DNA from: Clostridia bacterium
Lineage (GTDB): Bacteria > Bacillota > Clostridia > Oscillospirales > CAG-272
NCBI GenBank assembly: GCA_017412675.1
Contig: JAFPWV010000152.1
Location: forward strand, 1 to 44,589
Direction: 5' to 3'
Length of the DNA: 44,589 nucleotides
Part shown: positions 33,849 through 43,196 of the stretch, piece by piece
Numbering within the stretch: position 1 is the first letter of the stretch
Layout: each line of letters begins with the position of its first letter
The notes under the pieces: model-generated
Databases searched by the model: none
Told to the model about the DNA's origin: nothing
The model's input: the letters and a program-made list of their open reading frames with translations, nothing else
Program-made: the position numbers and the translations under genes

Positions 33849-34886
33849 GTGAACAAGGAATTCTTATTTGAACTGTTATCGACCGGGTCCGTCTCCGGAA
33901 ACGAAGCGGAACTCGAAAAGAAGATCTACGATTACATGCAGGACAAGGCGGACGAGGTGCGGGTCGACGAGCTCGGCAACGTGACCGCCATCCTCAATCC
34001 GTCGGCGCCGTTCAAGGTGCTGCTCGCGGGACATGCGGACGAGATCGGTCTCATGGTCACAGCCATCGGGAGCGACGGCACCTTGATGGTGACAAACATC
34101 GGCGGGATCTATACGACGACCTACCCGGGCCACAAGGTGCGGATCTATACGAAGAACGGCGTGATCTACGGTGCGGTCGCCAATTCGAGGGACATCGCCA
34201 AGAACGGCGATCTCAAAGCCTCCGATCTCAAGATCGACATCGGCGCGAAGGACCGCGAGGACGCTCTCAGCCATGTGGCGCTCGGCGATACGGTGACGTT
34301 CGACACGGACGTGCGGGAACTGCTCAACGGCTGCATCACCGGCAGAGCGCTCGACGACCGGATCGGCGCGTATATCGTCATGGAAGCGCTCGCGGAGGCA
34401 AAGAAAAAAGGCGCGTCGGTCGGCTGCTATTCCGTTGCGACCACGGGCGAGGAGACGACCGGAAACGGCGCGTTCTTCACCGCCTCCCGCGTGAAGCCGA
34501 ACATTGCGATCGCTGTCGACGTGACCTATACCTCGGACAACTGCGGCATCAGCGAGGCGCTGACCAGTGACATCGCCGTCGGCAAGGGCCCGGTGCTCTG
34601 CAACAATCCATCCATCCACAAAAAGCTCAATGCCGGACTTCGGGAATGCGCGAAGAAGCTGAACATGGAGGTCCAGACCGAAGCGGCGAACGGCAGCACC
34701 GGCACGGACGGCGACACCATGCACCTGACCGGGATCGGCGTCCCCTTCGCCCTGGTCTCGATCCCGCTCCGCTACATGCACAACCCCGACGAGGTCGGCT
34801 CCCTCGCGGACATCCGGAACTGCATCGACCTTTTGGCGGAATTTTTCGCGGACTGCACGGCGGACATGGACCTCAAGCCGTTCTGA
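33849..34886 (+). CDS. M42-family metallo-aminopeptidase
   Basis: 345 residues with the M42 dinuclear metal site: His62 (GHADEIG), Asp169/170 (ALDDRIG), Glu201 and Glu202 (TGEETTG), Asp224 (VDVTY) and His311 (RYMHNPDEV). This family includes deblocking aminopeptidases once called endoglucanases. GTG 33849 is chosen because AGGGGG lies a few bases upstream and the family start (NKEFLFELLS) fits; the GTG at 33822 has no ribosome site. Fourth gene of the operon, probably for breakdown of imported peptides. Confidence 0.9.
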   Translation: MNKEFLFELLSTGSVSGNEAELEKKIYDYMQDKADEVRVDELGNVTAILNPSAPFKVLLAGHADEIGLMVTAIGSDGTLMVTNIGGIYTTTYPGHKVRIYTKNGVIYGAVANSRDIAKNGDLKASDLKIDIGAKDREDALSHVALGDTVTFDTDVRELLNGCITGRALDDRIGAYIVMEALAEAKKKGASVGCYSVATTGEETTGNGAFFTASRVKPNIAIAVDVTYTSDNCGISEALTSDIAVGKGPVLCNNPSIHKKLNAGLRECAKKLNMEVQTEAANGSTGTDGDTMHLTGIGVPFALVSIPLRYMHNPDEVGSLADIRNCIDLLAEFFADCTADMDLKPF

Positions 34887-34928
34887 GCGGCGTGAGGGAG
34901 CCTGCCGTCATCTCGAAAGGAGTTAGAT

Positions 34929-35438
34929 ATGAGCAAAAGAGCGGATCGGAAGAACAGAAAGCGGGAGAAGATCCGGGAGAGCATCCGCAATTCCGTCATC
35001 GCAGCGGTGATCGGCATCGTCTTTCTCGCGCTCGGGATCGTGGGGATCGTCGGCAACGGAAGGAAGTACAGCGCATACCGCGATTCGCCGGACCGTCAGA
35101 CCGTGGAGGCGGAGATCACCTACGCGGAGCCGAAGACCCGAAAAGATGAGACCGGCAAAGCGTATGAAGTCTGCGACGTGAAGCTGCAATACACCGCGGA
35201 CGGACGGGAATACAACGGGAAGACGCGCCTGTATCACCGGGCCCAAAAGGGCGACACCGAAGAGATCGAAGTATATCGCACCGCGCAGGGAGAGTACCGC
35301 ATTCCCGTCATCACCACGCGCGAGGAGCTCCTCCTTCATGACGTGATCCCGCTGATCTCCGTGGTGGTCGGCGCGCTGCTTGCCGTGATCGGCGGCGTGA
35401 TGATCGTCAGCGACACCCGCGAACTCCGCAGGCTGTAA
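34929..35438 (+). CDS. Two-helix membrane protein with an extracytoplasmic DUF3592-like domain
   Basis: 169 residues: a very basic N-terminus (about 20 residues), one membrane helix (22-43), a soluble beta-rich region (55-125) and a second helix (138-160). The pattern VEAEITYAEPKT ... CDVKLQYTADGREYNGKTRLY resembles the DUF3592 fold. No function is known. AAAGGAG precedes the ATG. Last gene of the operon. Confidence 0.72.
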   Translation: MSKRADRKNRKREKIRESIRNSVIAAVIGIVFLALGIVGIVGNGRKYSAYRDSPDRQTVEAEITYAEPKTRKDETGKAYEVCDVKLQYTADGREYNGKTRLYHRAQKGDTEEIEVYRTAQGEYRIPVITTREELLLHDVIPLISVVVGALLAVIGGVMIVSDTRELRRL

Positions 35439-35468
35439 GGGCGTTTCGCTCACAGCATGATCACATCG

Positions 35469-35510
35469 AAAAAGGATTGCCGTCTCTGCGAAAGAGGCGC
35501 AATCCTTTTT
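35469..35510. terminator. Terminator of the GH39 operon (bidirectional)
   Basis: AAAAAGGATTGC (35469-35480) pairs with GCAATCCTTTTT (35499-35510), with a second small stem (TCTC with GAGG) inside. The symmetry suits the convergent GNAT gene too. Confidence 0.93.
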
Positions 35511-35540
35511 GTATGCATTTGATCGATGGGATCCCCGGCC

Positions 35541-36101
35541 TCACTCGGCGAGCAGTCCGCGCGCGTTCCAGCGGAGCACGGTCCGATACCCGAGCTTCGC
35601 GTACCACGGGCCGACGGCCGTCCAATGGATGTAGGAATAATCGAAGCCGCGGAGGCGGAGGATCTCCGTCACATCCTGCACCATCCGCAGGCCGATCCCC
35701 CGACGGCGGTAATCCGGCACCGTCCCGACGCATCCGGGCCCGGAGATCTTCAGCTTCCGCCCGCCGACGGGGAAGACGCCCATTTCGTCCACGTCGCAGA
35801 AGCTCACCACGCGATCGCCGTCAAAGGCGCAGTAAGCATGCTCCGGGCGGTTGTAATACTTCACCCAGCCCTCGTCGACCTCCGCGACGCTCTTGCGCAG
35901 CGAATCCATATCGCCGTGGAAAAAGCCGAAGGTGATCCCGTCCGGCACGGGGATCTTCACGTCATCCGGAGAAAAGCCCGCGAGCTCGAGCAGCATTTCC
36001 TCGCACACCCATTCGGGCTGCATGTTCCGGATGGATTCGCGCTCGAAGAAGTGCGGATGCATCGCCTCGAACAGTTCTTCGCATTCTTTGCGGTTCAGCA
36101 T
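35541..36101 (-). CDS. GNAT-family N-acetyltransferase
   Basis: 186 residues. The acetyl-CoA motif is VGTVPDYRRRGIGLRMV (R-x-x-G-x-G/A type), followed by RGFDYSYIHWTA and GPWYAKLGY, the usual C-terminal strands. The N-terminal half is family-specific and gives no substrate clue. ATG 36101 (MLNRKEC) has GGAGG 5-6 bases upstream and is preferred to the longer frame across the promoter. Single-gene unit. Confidence 0.86.
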   Translation of the reverse strand: MLNRKECEELFEAMHPHFFERESIRNMQPEWVCEEMLLELAGFSPDDVKIPVPDGITFGFFHGDMDSLRKSVAEVDEGWVKYYNRPEHAYCAFDGDRVVSFCDVDEMGVFPVGGRKLKISGPGCVGTVPDYRRRGIGLRMVQDVTEILRLRGFDYSYIHWTAVGPWYAKLGYRTVLRWNARGLLAE

Positions 36102-36182
36102 GATGTCCTCCTTGTGCGTCCCCTGTCCGGCGCAGTCCGTTCTCTGCCGCCTGTGCCGCGGGGAACCGATGTATTCGGGATC

Positions 36183-36211
36183 ATTATAGCACATTCCCCT
36201 CTGCGCGTCAA
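36183..36211 (-). promoter_or_regulatory. Promoter of the GNAT gene (minus strand)
   Basis: On the minus strand TTGACG (36206-36211), 17-bp spacer, TATAAT (36183-36188). Confidence 0.85.
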
Positions 36212-36268
36212 GTCTGTCCGGAGAAGTGGCGGGGGACGGATTGAGCGGGATCTCTCTTGAGATTCCTC

Positions 36269-36297
36269 TTGCATTCTCTTCCGCGGTGTGCTATACT
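36269..36297 (+). promoter_or_regulatory. Promoter of the UroD-family gene
   Basis: TTGCAT at 36269-36274, 17-bp spacer, TATACT at 36292-36297. It lies inside the longer open frame that starts at 36257 and so argues against that start. Confidence 0.72.
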
Positions 36298-36382
36298 GTT
36301 GATGGAATCCTCCATGAAGCGGACAATCCAGCGGCGTCCGTTCTCATTCTGTCTGCCGGTGCCGCCCGGTACGGTTGTCACG

Positions 36383-37393
36383 ATGACCTCGAAGGAAATC
36401 ATCCGCCGTCTTGTTGCCCACGACGATCCTGTGCGCTTCGGGTATGACTTCGCCAATCTGTCCGACTTCATATGGGTCGGCACGAGGCGCTACATCAACC
36501 TTCCTCCGAATCCCTACGACGCGTGGGGCGATTACCCGGAACTCAAGAAGCTCACGGGCTTCAGCGGGGAAGTGCGCCGGGATATGTACGGCAACATTTA
36601 CGGCCGTTTCAACGGAAAGACCAAGGGCGAATGCATCCGCGGCGCGATCCAGGACTGGGACGACTATGAATTCCCCATGCCCGAATTCGATCCCGCGTAC
36701 CGCCGCACGCTCCTCGATATGGATCTCGCGCATCACGAGAAATACGTCCTCGGCGGCGGATCGTCTCTCTTCTCGGTCCTGCGCGATGCCCGCCTGATCG
36801 CCAATGCCCTGATGGACACCATCACCGATCCCGAAACCGTCGCCGGATTTGTCGATATGCTCGCGGAATACGAGGCATCCGTCATCCGAAGCGTCGCGGG
36901 CTGCGGGATCGACGCGTGGTTCTTCGGAGACGACCTCGGGACCCAGGAGACCACCTTCATGTCCCCCGCATCGTTCCGCGAGCTGTTCAAGCCTGCGTAT
37001 CACAAGGTGGCAGCGGCGGCGCACGAGGCGGGCATGGCGGTCTTTCTGCACTCCTGCGGGAACGACTATGCGCTCATGGAGGATCTGATCGACGCCGGGA
37101 TCGATGTGTTCCAGTTCGACCAGCCGGACGTCTATCCGACGGAAGTGCTCGCCGGCGAATTCGCCGACCGCGTTTGCTTCCATTCCCCCGTGGATATCCA
37201 GAAGGTCCTTCCGACGGGAGACCGAGCATTCATCGAATCCCGCGCGAAGGAGATGTGCGAGCTGTTCCGCTCCGTCGGCGGCGGCTGGATCGCCAAGGAC
37301 TATCCGACCTACCATGATATCGGCGTGGAGAAGGAATGGGCCGCATGGGCGCAGAACGTCATCGTGGCAAACAGCGCGATCCCGGCAAAATAA
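36383..37393 (+). CDS. Uroporphyrinogen decarboxylase-family protein (corrinoid methyltransferase-like)
   Basis: 336 residues of the UroD TIM barrel. The C-terminal half holds GDDLGTQETTFMSP and FLHSCGN (221-227); a His-x-Cys is the zinc ligand pair in methyltransferases of this family such as MtaA, whereas true UroD enzymes lack it. A role in methyl transfer is therefore more likely than heme synthesis. The start is uncertain: ATG 36383 (MTSKEIIRR) fits family N-termini but has no clear ribosome site; ATG 36314 is the alternative. Single-gene unit. Confidence 0.8.
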   Translation: MTSKEIIRRLVAHDDPVRFGYDFANLSDFIWVGTRRYINLPPNPYDAWGDYPELKKLTGFSGEVRRDMYGNIYGRFNGKTKGECIRGAIQDWDDYEFPMPEFDPAYRRTLLDMDLAHHEKYVLGGGSSLFSVLRDARLIANALMDTITDPETVAGFVDMLAEYEASVIRSVAGCGIDAWFFGDDLGTQETTFMSPASFRELFKPAYHKVAAAAHEAGMAVFLHSCGNDYALMEDLIDAGIDVFQFDQPDVYPTEVLAGEFADRVCFHSPVDIQKVLPTGDRAFIESRAKEMCELFRSVGGGWIAKDYPTYHDIGVEKEWAAWAQNVIVANSAIPAK

Positions 37394-37433
37394 GCGCATC
37401 CGGAGAGGACCGCGGTTTTCGGATGTTAAACGG

Positions 37434-37470
37434 AAAGTGTCCCGGGTCAGATGGACTTCGGGCGCTTTTT
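37434..37470 (+). terminator. Probable terminator of the UroD-family gene
   Basis: AAGTGTCCCG pairs with CGGGCGCTT with one bulge and one G-U pair, followed by a T run to 37470. Confidence 0.65.
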
Positions 37471-37505
37471 GTTTTCGGAACCGGCTGAGAAGATCCGATT
37501 TTTCG

Positions 37506-37534
37506 TTGACATCCCCCTGTTTTTCCTGTATAAT
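37506..37534 (+). promoter_or_regulatory. Promoter of the GH2-propeller-GH20 operon
   Basis: TTGACA at 37506-37511, 17-bp spacer, TATAAT at 37529-37534, perfect boxes. It excludes upstream starts for the GH2 gene. Confidence 0.92.
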
Positions 37535-37619
37535 GAAACCGAACAGCCCGCGCGGGGAAAGGACCGGCCGTTATTCCCGCCGTGACGCTCCCGTCCCCGA
37601 AAAGCAAGGAGGCTCCTTC

Positions 37620-39800
37620 ATGATTTTCAAACCGGCCTTTTTCGGATCGTCCCCCGATCTGCCCGACATCCCGCCCTTCCCGGCGTCCGTCCCGGGCAAC
37701 ATCCAGCTCGATTTCATCACCGCGCACCCCGCGTTTGCCGGAGATCTCAACGTCGGTCTCGAACACCGGAAGATGCTCGCGCTGGAGCCGTACACCTGGT
37801 TCTACACGACGACGCTCGACTGCGCGCCGGAGCCCGGTGAAAAGCTTTGGTTCGTCACGGAGGGGATCGACTACCTCTGGTCCCTGGAGCTCGATGGCGA
37901 GACGTTTTACACGCACGAAGGAATGTTCTCGCGGGTGGAGCTCTGCCTCACGGACCTGCTCGGGGATCGGCTGCATCCCGGCGCGTCGTTCGCCGTGAAG
38001 ATCCATCCCCATCCGATGCTGTACACGGCGGCAGAGGGCAGGCCGCGTCACCGCAGTCAGGCTGCCGGATGCGTCAAGCCGCCCGTCGCCTACGAATGGG
38101 ACTGGCATCCGCGCGTGATCCCGTCCGGTATATGGGATGAGACGTATTTCGAGACCCGCACCGACGCCCACATCTTCGACGCCGAAGCCCGCTATGTCCT
38201 CGCAGACGATCTCTCGCGGGCGGACGTGACGTTCTCCGTGAAAGCAGCCGTCCCCGCCGAGGTGGTTTTCCGCGATCCGGACGGGGAGGTCGTCTTTGAA
38301 GGCCGGAGCACTCCGGATATGCCCACCCTGCGCCTCACTGTCGCGGATCCCGTCCTTTGGCAATGCCGCGGCATGGGAGATCCCGCGCTCTATACCTATG
38401 AAGTCGCCACCTCCGGGGACCGCAAGACCGGCACGGTCGGGTTCCGCCGCATAAGGCTCGTCATGAACGAAGGTGCGTGGTGGGAGCCGGCGGGATTTCC
38501 GAAGTCCCGCAGCAATCCCCCGGCGCAGATTGAGCTCAACGGCACAAAGGTCTTTGCGAAGGGCTCCAACTACGTCAATCAGGAGATCTTTACGGGTACT
38601 CTGACCCGGGAGGAATACGAGGGATCAATCCGGGCTGCCGCGGAATGCAATATGAACATCTTCCGCTGCTGGGGCGGATCGGGCGTGCAGATGGAGGATT
38701 TCTACGACCTCTGCGACCGCTGGGGGATCATGCTCTGGGTGGAGTTCCCCCTCGCCTGCAACTGTTATCCCGACAGCGGGCACTATCTCCGGATCCTGGA
38801 GCAGGAGGCCGCGGCCATCATCCGAAAGATCCGCCGCCATCCGTCCCTCGTCCTCTGGTGCGGCGGCAACGAGCTCTTCAACAGCTGGTCCGGGATGACC
38901 GAGCAGAGCCTCGCCCTGCGTCTGCTCAACAAGCTGACGTACGAGCTCTCGCCGGAGATCCCCTTCAACATGACCTCCCCGCTCTCCGGCATGAAGCACG
39001 GCGGCTACACCTTCATCGACCGCGAATCCGGGCTCGATCCGTACGCGCTCTTCGGACAGTCGCACGCTACCGCCTACACCGAATTCGGCGTCCCCGGCAT
39101 CCCCTCGGCGGACTGTATCCGCGGCATCATTCCCGCAGAGGAGCTCTTTCCGCCGAAACCCGGTCCGGACAGCGCGTGGGAAGCGCATCACGCCTTCAAC
39201 GCGTGGGGATCGGACGCCTGGCTCTGCTTCCCGACGCTCGCGCGATTCGGTGACGTTTCCACGCTGGACGCGATGTGCGAGACCTCCGCGTGGCTTCAGC
39301 GGACCGGCTACAAGGCGATCTTTGAAGCGGCGAGACGCCAGAAGCCCTATTGCTCCATGGCGATCAACTGGTGCTGGTGCGAGCCGTGGAAATGCGCGGT
39401 CAACAACTCGCTCATCGCCTATCCCGATTTCAAAAAGGACGCGTATTACGCCGTCGCGGACTCACTCAGGGACGTGCTCGGCGCAGCGGAGATCCCGAAA
39501 TTCAGCTGGTCTGCCGGCGAGACCATGACGCTCGTCCCGTGGCTTTTCAACGACACGAAGAAGGAAGTGCGCGGCCGCGTGACGATCCATGTCACGTTTG
39601 GCGGAGGATTCGTCGTCCTCGGTGCGGCAGACCTCGAAGCGAAGCCGCTTTGCAACGCGAAAGGCGGAGCGCTCTCCTTCCGGATCCCGGACGACGCCGC
39701 ACATCGGCAGCGCTTTACCGTCACCGCAGTCCTCGAAACCGACGGTGGTGAGAAGATTTTCAATTCGTATGAACTGGTGATTGAAAACAAGGAGGTTTGA
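37620..39800 (+). CDS. GH2 beta-mannosidase-like enzyme
   Basis: 726 residues. The layout follows GH2 mannosidases: N-terminal sugar-binding domain (about 20-180, with YTWFYTTTLD), Ig-like domain (185-285), TIM barrel (300-600) and a C-terminal beta domain. Acid/base Glu418 lies in WCGGNELF and the nucleophile Glu488 in AYTEFGVPG; these W-C-G-G-N-E and E-F-G contexts are typical of beta-mannosidase rather than beta-galactosidase. The protein is somewhat short for the family (usually 800 or more). No signal peptide. AAGGAGG precedes ATG 37620. Its tail carries the ribosome site of the next gene. Confidence 0.87.
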   Translation: MIFKPAFFGSSPDLPDIPPFPASVPGNIQLDFITAHPAFAGDLNVGLEHRKMLALEPYTWFYTTTLDCAPEPGEKLWFVTEGIDYLWSLELDGETFYTHEGMFSRVELCLTDLLGDRLHPGASFAVKIHPHPMLYTAAEGRPRHRSQAAGCVKPPVAYEWDWHPRVIPSGIWDETYFETRTDAHIFDAEARYVLADDLSRADVTFSVKAAVPAEVVFRDPDGEVVFEGRSTPDMPTLRLTVADPVLWQCRGMGDPALYTYEVATSGDRKTGTVGFRRIRLVMNEGAWWEPAGFPKSRSNPPAQIELNGTKVFAKGSNYVNQEIFTGTLTREEYEGSIRAAAECNMNIFRCWGGSGVQMEDFYDLCDRWGIMLWVEFPLACNCYPDSGHYLRILEQEAAAIIRKIRRHPSLVLWCGGNELFNSWSGMTEQSLALRLLNKLTYELSPEIPFNMTSPLSGMKHGGYTFIDRESGLDPYALFGQSHATAYTEFGVPGIPSADCIRGIIPAEELFPPKPGPDSAWEAHHAFNAWGSDAWLCFPTLARFGDVSTLDAMCETSAWLQRTGYKAIFEAARRQKPYCSMAINWCWCEPWKCAVNNSLIAYPDFKKDAYYAVADSLRDVLGAAEIPKFSWSAGETMTLVPWLFNDTKKEVRGRVTIHVTFGGGFVVLGAADLEAKPLCNAKGGALSFRIPDDAAHRQRFTVTAVLETDGGEKIFNSYELVIENKEV

Positions 39801-39804
39801 CATC

Positions 39805-41250
39805 ATGGAACCGCTCGTGATCGGATCAAGAAGAGAACCCATGTGGGATGACTGGCTGATCGACACCGAAAAGACGGACACCCCGCTGAAGCTGCATCAT
39901 CCCGTTGAGCGGGAGTGCACCGTGTTCGAGGAGCCGTGGGCAGCGGGCACCAGCCCCTATCTCTGCGTCATGCGGGACGGGGCAGAGTACCGGATGTACA
40001 CGGCGCACAATGCAGGAACCATCTGTTCCGTCAGTACGGACGGCATCCACTGGGAACGCCCCGATCTCGGCATCGTCGAAGTCGACGGCTCGAAGCACAA
40101 CGCCCTGATCGGGATCATCGGCGACGGCGAGACGGATCTCTATCCGCCGGACCGCTACGTCGCCGCGCATTTCGACGGCTTCCGCATGTTCGTCGACGAG
40201 AACCCGGACTGCCTCCCCGGCGAGCGGATCAAGGCGATGTTCAGCGCTCATTCGAGCCTTCATCTTCTCGTCAGCGAGGACGGTTTCCGCTTCCGGTACG
40301 CCGGACAGTTCTCCATCCCCGCCGAAAACCCCGGCACGCCCTATGACAGCGTCAACACGCTCTTTTATGACAAGCACATTGGGAAATACCGGGCGTACGT
40401 CCGCGACTATTTCCAGGCGAGCAATCCCGCGGACCCGATCTGGATCCGGGCGATTTCCGCCTCCGAGAGCGCGGAGCTGTTCCCGAAAAGCGGAAGCTGG
40501 CCGAAGGCGCACTATCTCGAGTACGACACGCCGAACGCATGGCAGATGTACATCAACTCCATCATGCCCTACGAGCGGGCGGACCACATCCTCGTGGGCT
40601 TCCCGTCGCGCTATGTCATCCGCACGCGGTGGACGGAGAATTACGACGAGCTGTGCGGGAGCGAGGAGAGGCGGAAGCGTGCGGGCGAGGGACTCGATCA
40701 CCGGCTCGGCCTGTCCGTGAGCGACACGCTCTTCATGATGTCCCGGGACGGCCATCGCTTCACCCGCTATCCCGAGGCCTTCCTGCGGCCCGGACCGGAG
40801 CATCCGCGGAACTGGGTGTACGGCAGCGTGTACTTCTCCAACGGCATGTTCGAGACGCCGCCCCATCATCCCGGGTGCGACAACGAGCTCTCCTTCTACT
40901 GTATGCAGAACCGCTTCTTCCCGGATCCCCCCGAAGCATGGCGCTATTCGATCCGTCTCGACGGCTTTGTGTCGCGCACGGGCGTGTACCCGGAATCCAA
41001 TCTCGTCACCAAGCCCTTCATTTTCGATGGCCGCGACCTCTTCGTGAATTTCTCGACCTCCGCCTACGGTCACATGCGCTTCAAGCTGACGGACATGGAA
41101 GGGAACGGCATCACCTCCACGGAGACCTTCGGCGACAGCGCGGACCGCAGGGTCCGGTTTGACGGCGAGGTCGGACGCTTTGCCGGGCGTCCGGTCGTGC
41201 TTTCCGTCAATATGTTCGACGCTGACCTCTATTCCGTCATGTTCCGCTAA
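39805..41250 (+). CDS. Beta-propeller protein, GH32/GH43-like
   Basis: 481 residues rich in blade-like repeats: SPYLCVMRDGAEYRMYTA, STDGIHWERPDLG, LLVSEDGFRFRYAG and FYDKHIGKYRAYVRDY, consistent with a five-bladed propeller of the GH32/43/68 or GH130-like superfamily. I cannot place the catalytic triad with confidence. No signal peptide. The ATG at 39805 has AAGGAGG 10 bases upstream, within the end of the GH2 gene (4-bp gap). Second gene of a mannosidase-propeller-GH20 operon, so it probably acts on the same glycan. GH130 phosphorylases act on mannosides and would fit, but this is a guess. Confidence 0.72.
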   Translation: MEPLVIGSRREPMWDDWLIDTEKTDTPLKLHHPVERECTVFEEPWAAGTSPYLCVMRDGAEYRMYTAHNAGTICSVSTDGIHWERPDLGIVEVDGSKHNALIGIIGDGETDLYPPDRYVAAHFDGFRMFVDENPDCLPGERIKAMFSAHSSLHLLVSEDGFRFRYAGQFSIPAENPGTPYDSVNTLFYDKHIGKYRAYVRDYFQASNPADPIWIRAISASESAELFPKSGSWPKAHYLEYDTPNAWQMYINSIMPYERADHILVGFPSRYVIRTRWTENYDELCGSEERRKRAGEGLDHRLGLSVSDTLFMMSRDGHRFTRYPEAFLRPGPEHPRNWVYGSVYFSNGMFETPPHHPGCDNELSFYCMQNRFFPDPPEAWRYSIRLDGFVSRTGVYPESNLVTKPFIFDGRDLFVNFSTSAYGHMRFKLTDMEGNGITSTETFGDSADRRVRFDGEVGRFAGRPVVLSVNMFDADLYSVMFR

Positions 41251-41327
41251 TGATTCACGCGCGGAGGATCCTCAGCATCCTCTGTCCGTCCACACGATCC
41301 TGAATACAACCGAAAGGAGCATCCACT

Positions 41328-42311
41328 ATGATCTATCCATCCGCATGGAGCCTCCGCGGCCTCTGCATCACCGCGCCGAAGCCGGAAGACGTCGATCTGT
41401 TCGTCCGCTTCGTCAGGGAGCGCCTCGCCGCCGACGGCATCAACACGCTCGTTCTGCTGACACGCTACCGCTACGCCTTTGAAACGCATCCGGAATGCCG
41501 GGCGAACGATCCGCTCTCGAAGAGCGACGTCGCCGCGATCAAGGCAGCCTGCGACGAAAACGGCATCGAGCTGATCCCGAAGATGAACCTCCTCGGCCAT
41601 CAGTCCGGGAAAACGAAGGCGTCCTTCGACGGACTGCTGAAAGGCTTCCCGCAGTTCGACGAGACGCCCGACGACGAAGAGGTCGAATACTGCCGCTCGC
41701 TCTGTCCCTCCGATCCCGAATGCTTGAAGGTCGTGCTCGATCTCGTCGGGGAGATGGCGGACGCATTCGGCGCGAAGACCTTCCACATCGGCTGCGACGA
41801 GGTCTTCGAGATCGCAAAGTGCCCGCGCTGCCGCGACAAATCGACTGCCGAACTCTTCGGCGGCTGGGTGCGCGCGATCCACGACTTCCTCGCGTCGAAG
41901 GGCATCCGGACCATGATGTGGGGCGACCGCCTCCTCGACGGGACCGCCACCGGATACGGACGCTGGGAAGCCTCGCAGAACGGCACCGAAGCGGCCATCG
42001 CCGATTTGCCGAAGGACATTTTGATCTGCGACTGGCACTACGAGAACATGGCGGCTTATCCGTCGGTCGAGGTCTTCGCCGAAGCCGGATTTGACACCGT
42101 CCTCTGCCCGTGGCGGTACAAGGACAACGCCGTGAAGTTCATCGAATACGCCAAAGCGCACGACGGCGGCAGCATCCGGGGCGTGATGGAGACCACATGG
42201 TGCGACCCCGCCGCGCTGATCAAGGTGCTTCTGGAGATCCCGGACGAGAAGGAATATTCCTCGGACAACTACAAATTCGTCGCCGAGACCTACCGCACGC
42301 TCTTTATGTGA
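41328..42311 (+). CDS. GH20-like beta-N-acetylhexosaminidase catalytic domain
   Basis: 327 residues, a bare TIM barrel without the N-terminal alpha/beta domain of classical GH20 enzymes. The catalytic pair Asp157-Glu158 lies in FHIGCDEVF, matching H-x-G-x-D-E. LIPKMNLLGH and the downstream TMMWGDRLLDG (barrel strands with an Asp) also fit the family, while two Cys-x-x-Cys-like cysteines (KCPRCRDKS) follow the catalytic site. No signal peptide, AAAGGAG before the ATG. It is 77 bp after the propeller gene and is the last gene before the terminator at 42323. Confidence 0.82.
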   Translation: MIYPSAWSLRGLCITAPKPEDVDLFVRFVRERLAADGINTLVLLTRYRYAFETHPECRANDPLSKSDVAAIKAACDENGIELIPKMNLLGHQSGKTKASFDGLLKGFPQFDETPDDEEVEYCRSLCPSDPECLKVVLDLVGEMADAFGAKTFHIGCDEVFEIAKCPRCRDKSTAELFGGWVRAIHDFLASKGIRTMMWGDRLLDGTATGYGRWEASQNGTEAAIADLPKDILICDWHYENMAAYPSVEVFAEAGFDTVLCPWRYKDNAVKFIEYAKAHDGGSIRGVMETTWCDPAALIKVLLEIPDEKEYSSDNYKFVAETYRTLFM

Positions 42312-42322
42312 CGCCATCCTCA

Positions 42323-42360
42323 CCGGACAGCTGCTCCCGAACCGGCTGTCCGGTTTTCTC
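42323..42360 (+). terminator. Terminator of the GH2-propeller-GH20 operon
   Basis: ACCGGACAGC (42323-42332) pairs with GCTGTCCGGT (42346-42355), followed by TTTCTCT. Confidence 0.9.
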
Positions 42361-42375
42361 TGCCGTCCAGCGCTG

Positions 42376-42404
42376 TTGACACCCGGGCCGATTTCCTGTA
42401 TAAT
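42376..42404 (+). promoter_or_regulatory. Promoter of the four-helix membrane protein
   Basis: TTGACA at 42376-42381, 17-bp spacer, TATAAT at 42399-42404, perfect boxes. Confidence 0.92.
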
Positions 42405-42466
42405 AGGCTCAAACGGATTTCGGGCTTTCGCATCGGAATCCGGACTGACCGAGAAAGGGGCTACCC

Positions 42467-43042
42467 ATGAAACCAAGAAACCGCATCCCGATTCCGCAGC
42501 CGTCATCCCGCGGCGAGCCGGTGAAGCTCTTCAACATCATGCTCCCGATCTGGCTGATCCTGTTCTGGCCGACGCTTCTGTGGCTGGTTCTGATCCCCGC
42601 GAACTATTTTCTGGACCGGATCGTCCTGAAATGGAGCCTCGGCGACCTGCCGGACAAGGGATCCTTCTGCCGCCGGCACACCTGGAAGATCTGCCTCGCG
42701 GGCTTTCTCAGCGATTTTGTCGGCGTTCTGATCCTGTTCGGCTTCTTCATGGCGAGCGTTGGCTTTGACGATTCCACCTCCTTCGGCGCCCTGCTCGAGG
42801 ATCTCGCTTACGGCGTCGGGTTCAACCCGTTCAGCCATATCGGGTCGTTCCTCATCGTCGTTCTGGCCATTGTGGTCGCCGGCCTCCTCATCTTCCTGCT
42901 CGACCGGAAGATCCTGAAAAAAGCCGGCCTCAGTGCTGAACAGGCGAAGAAATCGGCGCTCCGGCTTGCCCTCATCACCGCCCCCTACCTCTACTTTATC
43001 CCCTCCAGCTTCCTGTACGACAACGGGAACTTCATCGTCTGA
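42467..43042 (+). CDS. Four-helix membrane protein of unknown function
   Basis: 191 residues with about four membrane helices (20-50, 75-98, 125-148 and 165-185) and a proline-rich cytoplasmic start. KPRNRIPIPQPS has no known meaning. The cytoplasmic loop LDRKILKKAGLSAEQAKKSALRLALI is well conserved-looking but unassigned. GAAAGGGG precedes the ATG. Single-gene unit; no family recognised. Confidence 0.72.
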   Translation: MKPRNRIPIPQPSSRGEPVKLFNIMLPIWLILFWPTLLWLVLIPANYFLDRIVLKWSLGDLPDKGSFCRRHTWKICLAGFLSDFVGVLILFGFFMASVGFDDSTSFGALLEDLAYGVGFNPFSHIGSFLIVVLAIVVAGLLIFLLDRKILKKAGLSAEQAKKSALRLALITAPYLYFIPSSFLYDNGNFIV

Positions 43043-43087
43043 CGCCCGCCGCCCGCCATCGAGCCCTCTTCTCTCTTCGCCTCCGTT

Positions 43088-43096
43088 TTAGCACTC
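43088..43096 (+). promoter_or_regulatory. Solitary CIRCE half-site
   Basis: TTAGCACTC is a perfect left arm of CIRCE, 100 bp upstream of the full operator and without a right arm. It may be chance or a decayed second HrcA site. Confidence 0.35.
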
Positions 43097-43155
43097 TCTC
43101 CCCCTATCTGCGCAAAACGAAGTTGTGAACAATGTGTAAACTCTCCCAAAACCCC

Positions 43156-43184
43156 TTGATTTTTCCGTTTCGCTGGCGTACAAT
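43156..43184 (+). promoter_or_regulatory. Promoter of groES-groEL
   Basis: TTGATT at 43156-43161, 17-bp spacer, TACAAT at 43179-43184. The CIRCE element follows 12 bp after the -10 box, placing the operator at the start of the transcript. Confidence 0.88.
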
Positions 43185-43196
43185 AGGGGCATAAGG

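Noticed and set aside
36257-36382. N-terminal extension of the UroD-family protein
   Set aside because: The promoter -10 box and likely transcription start lie inside it.
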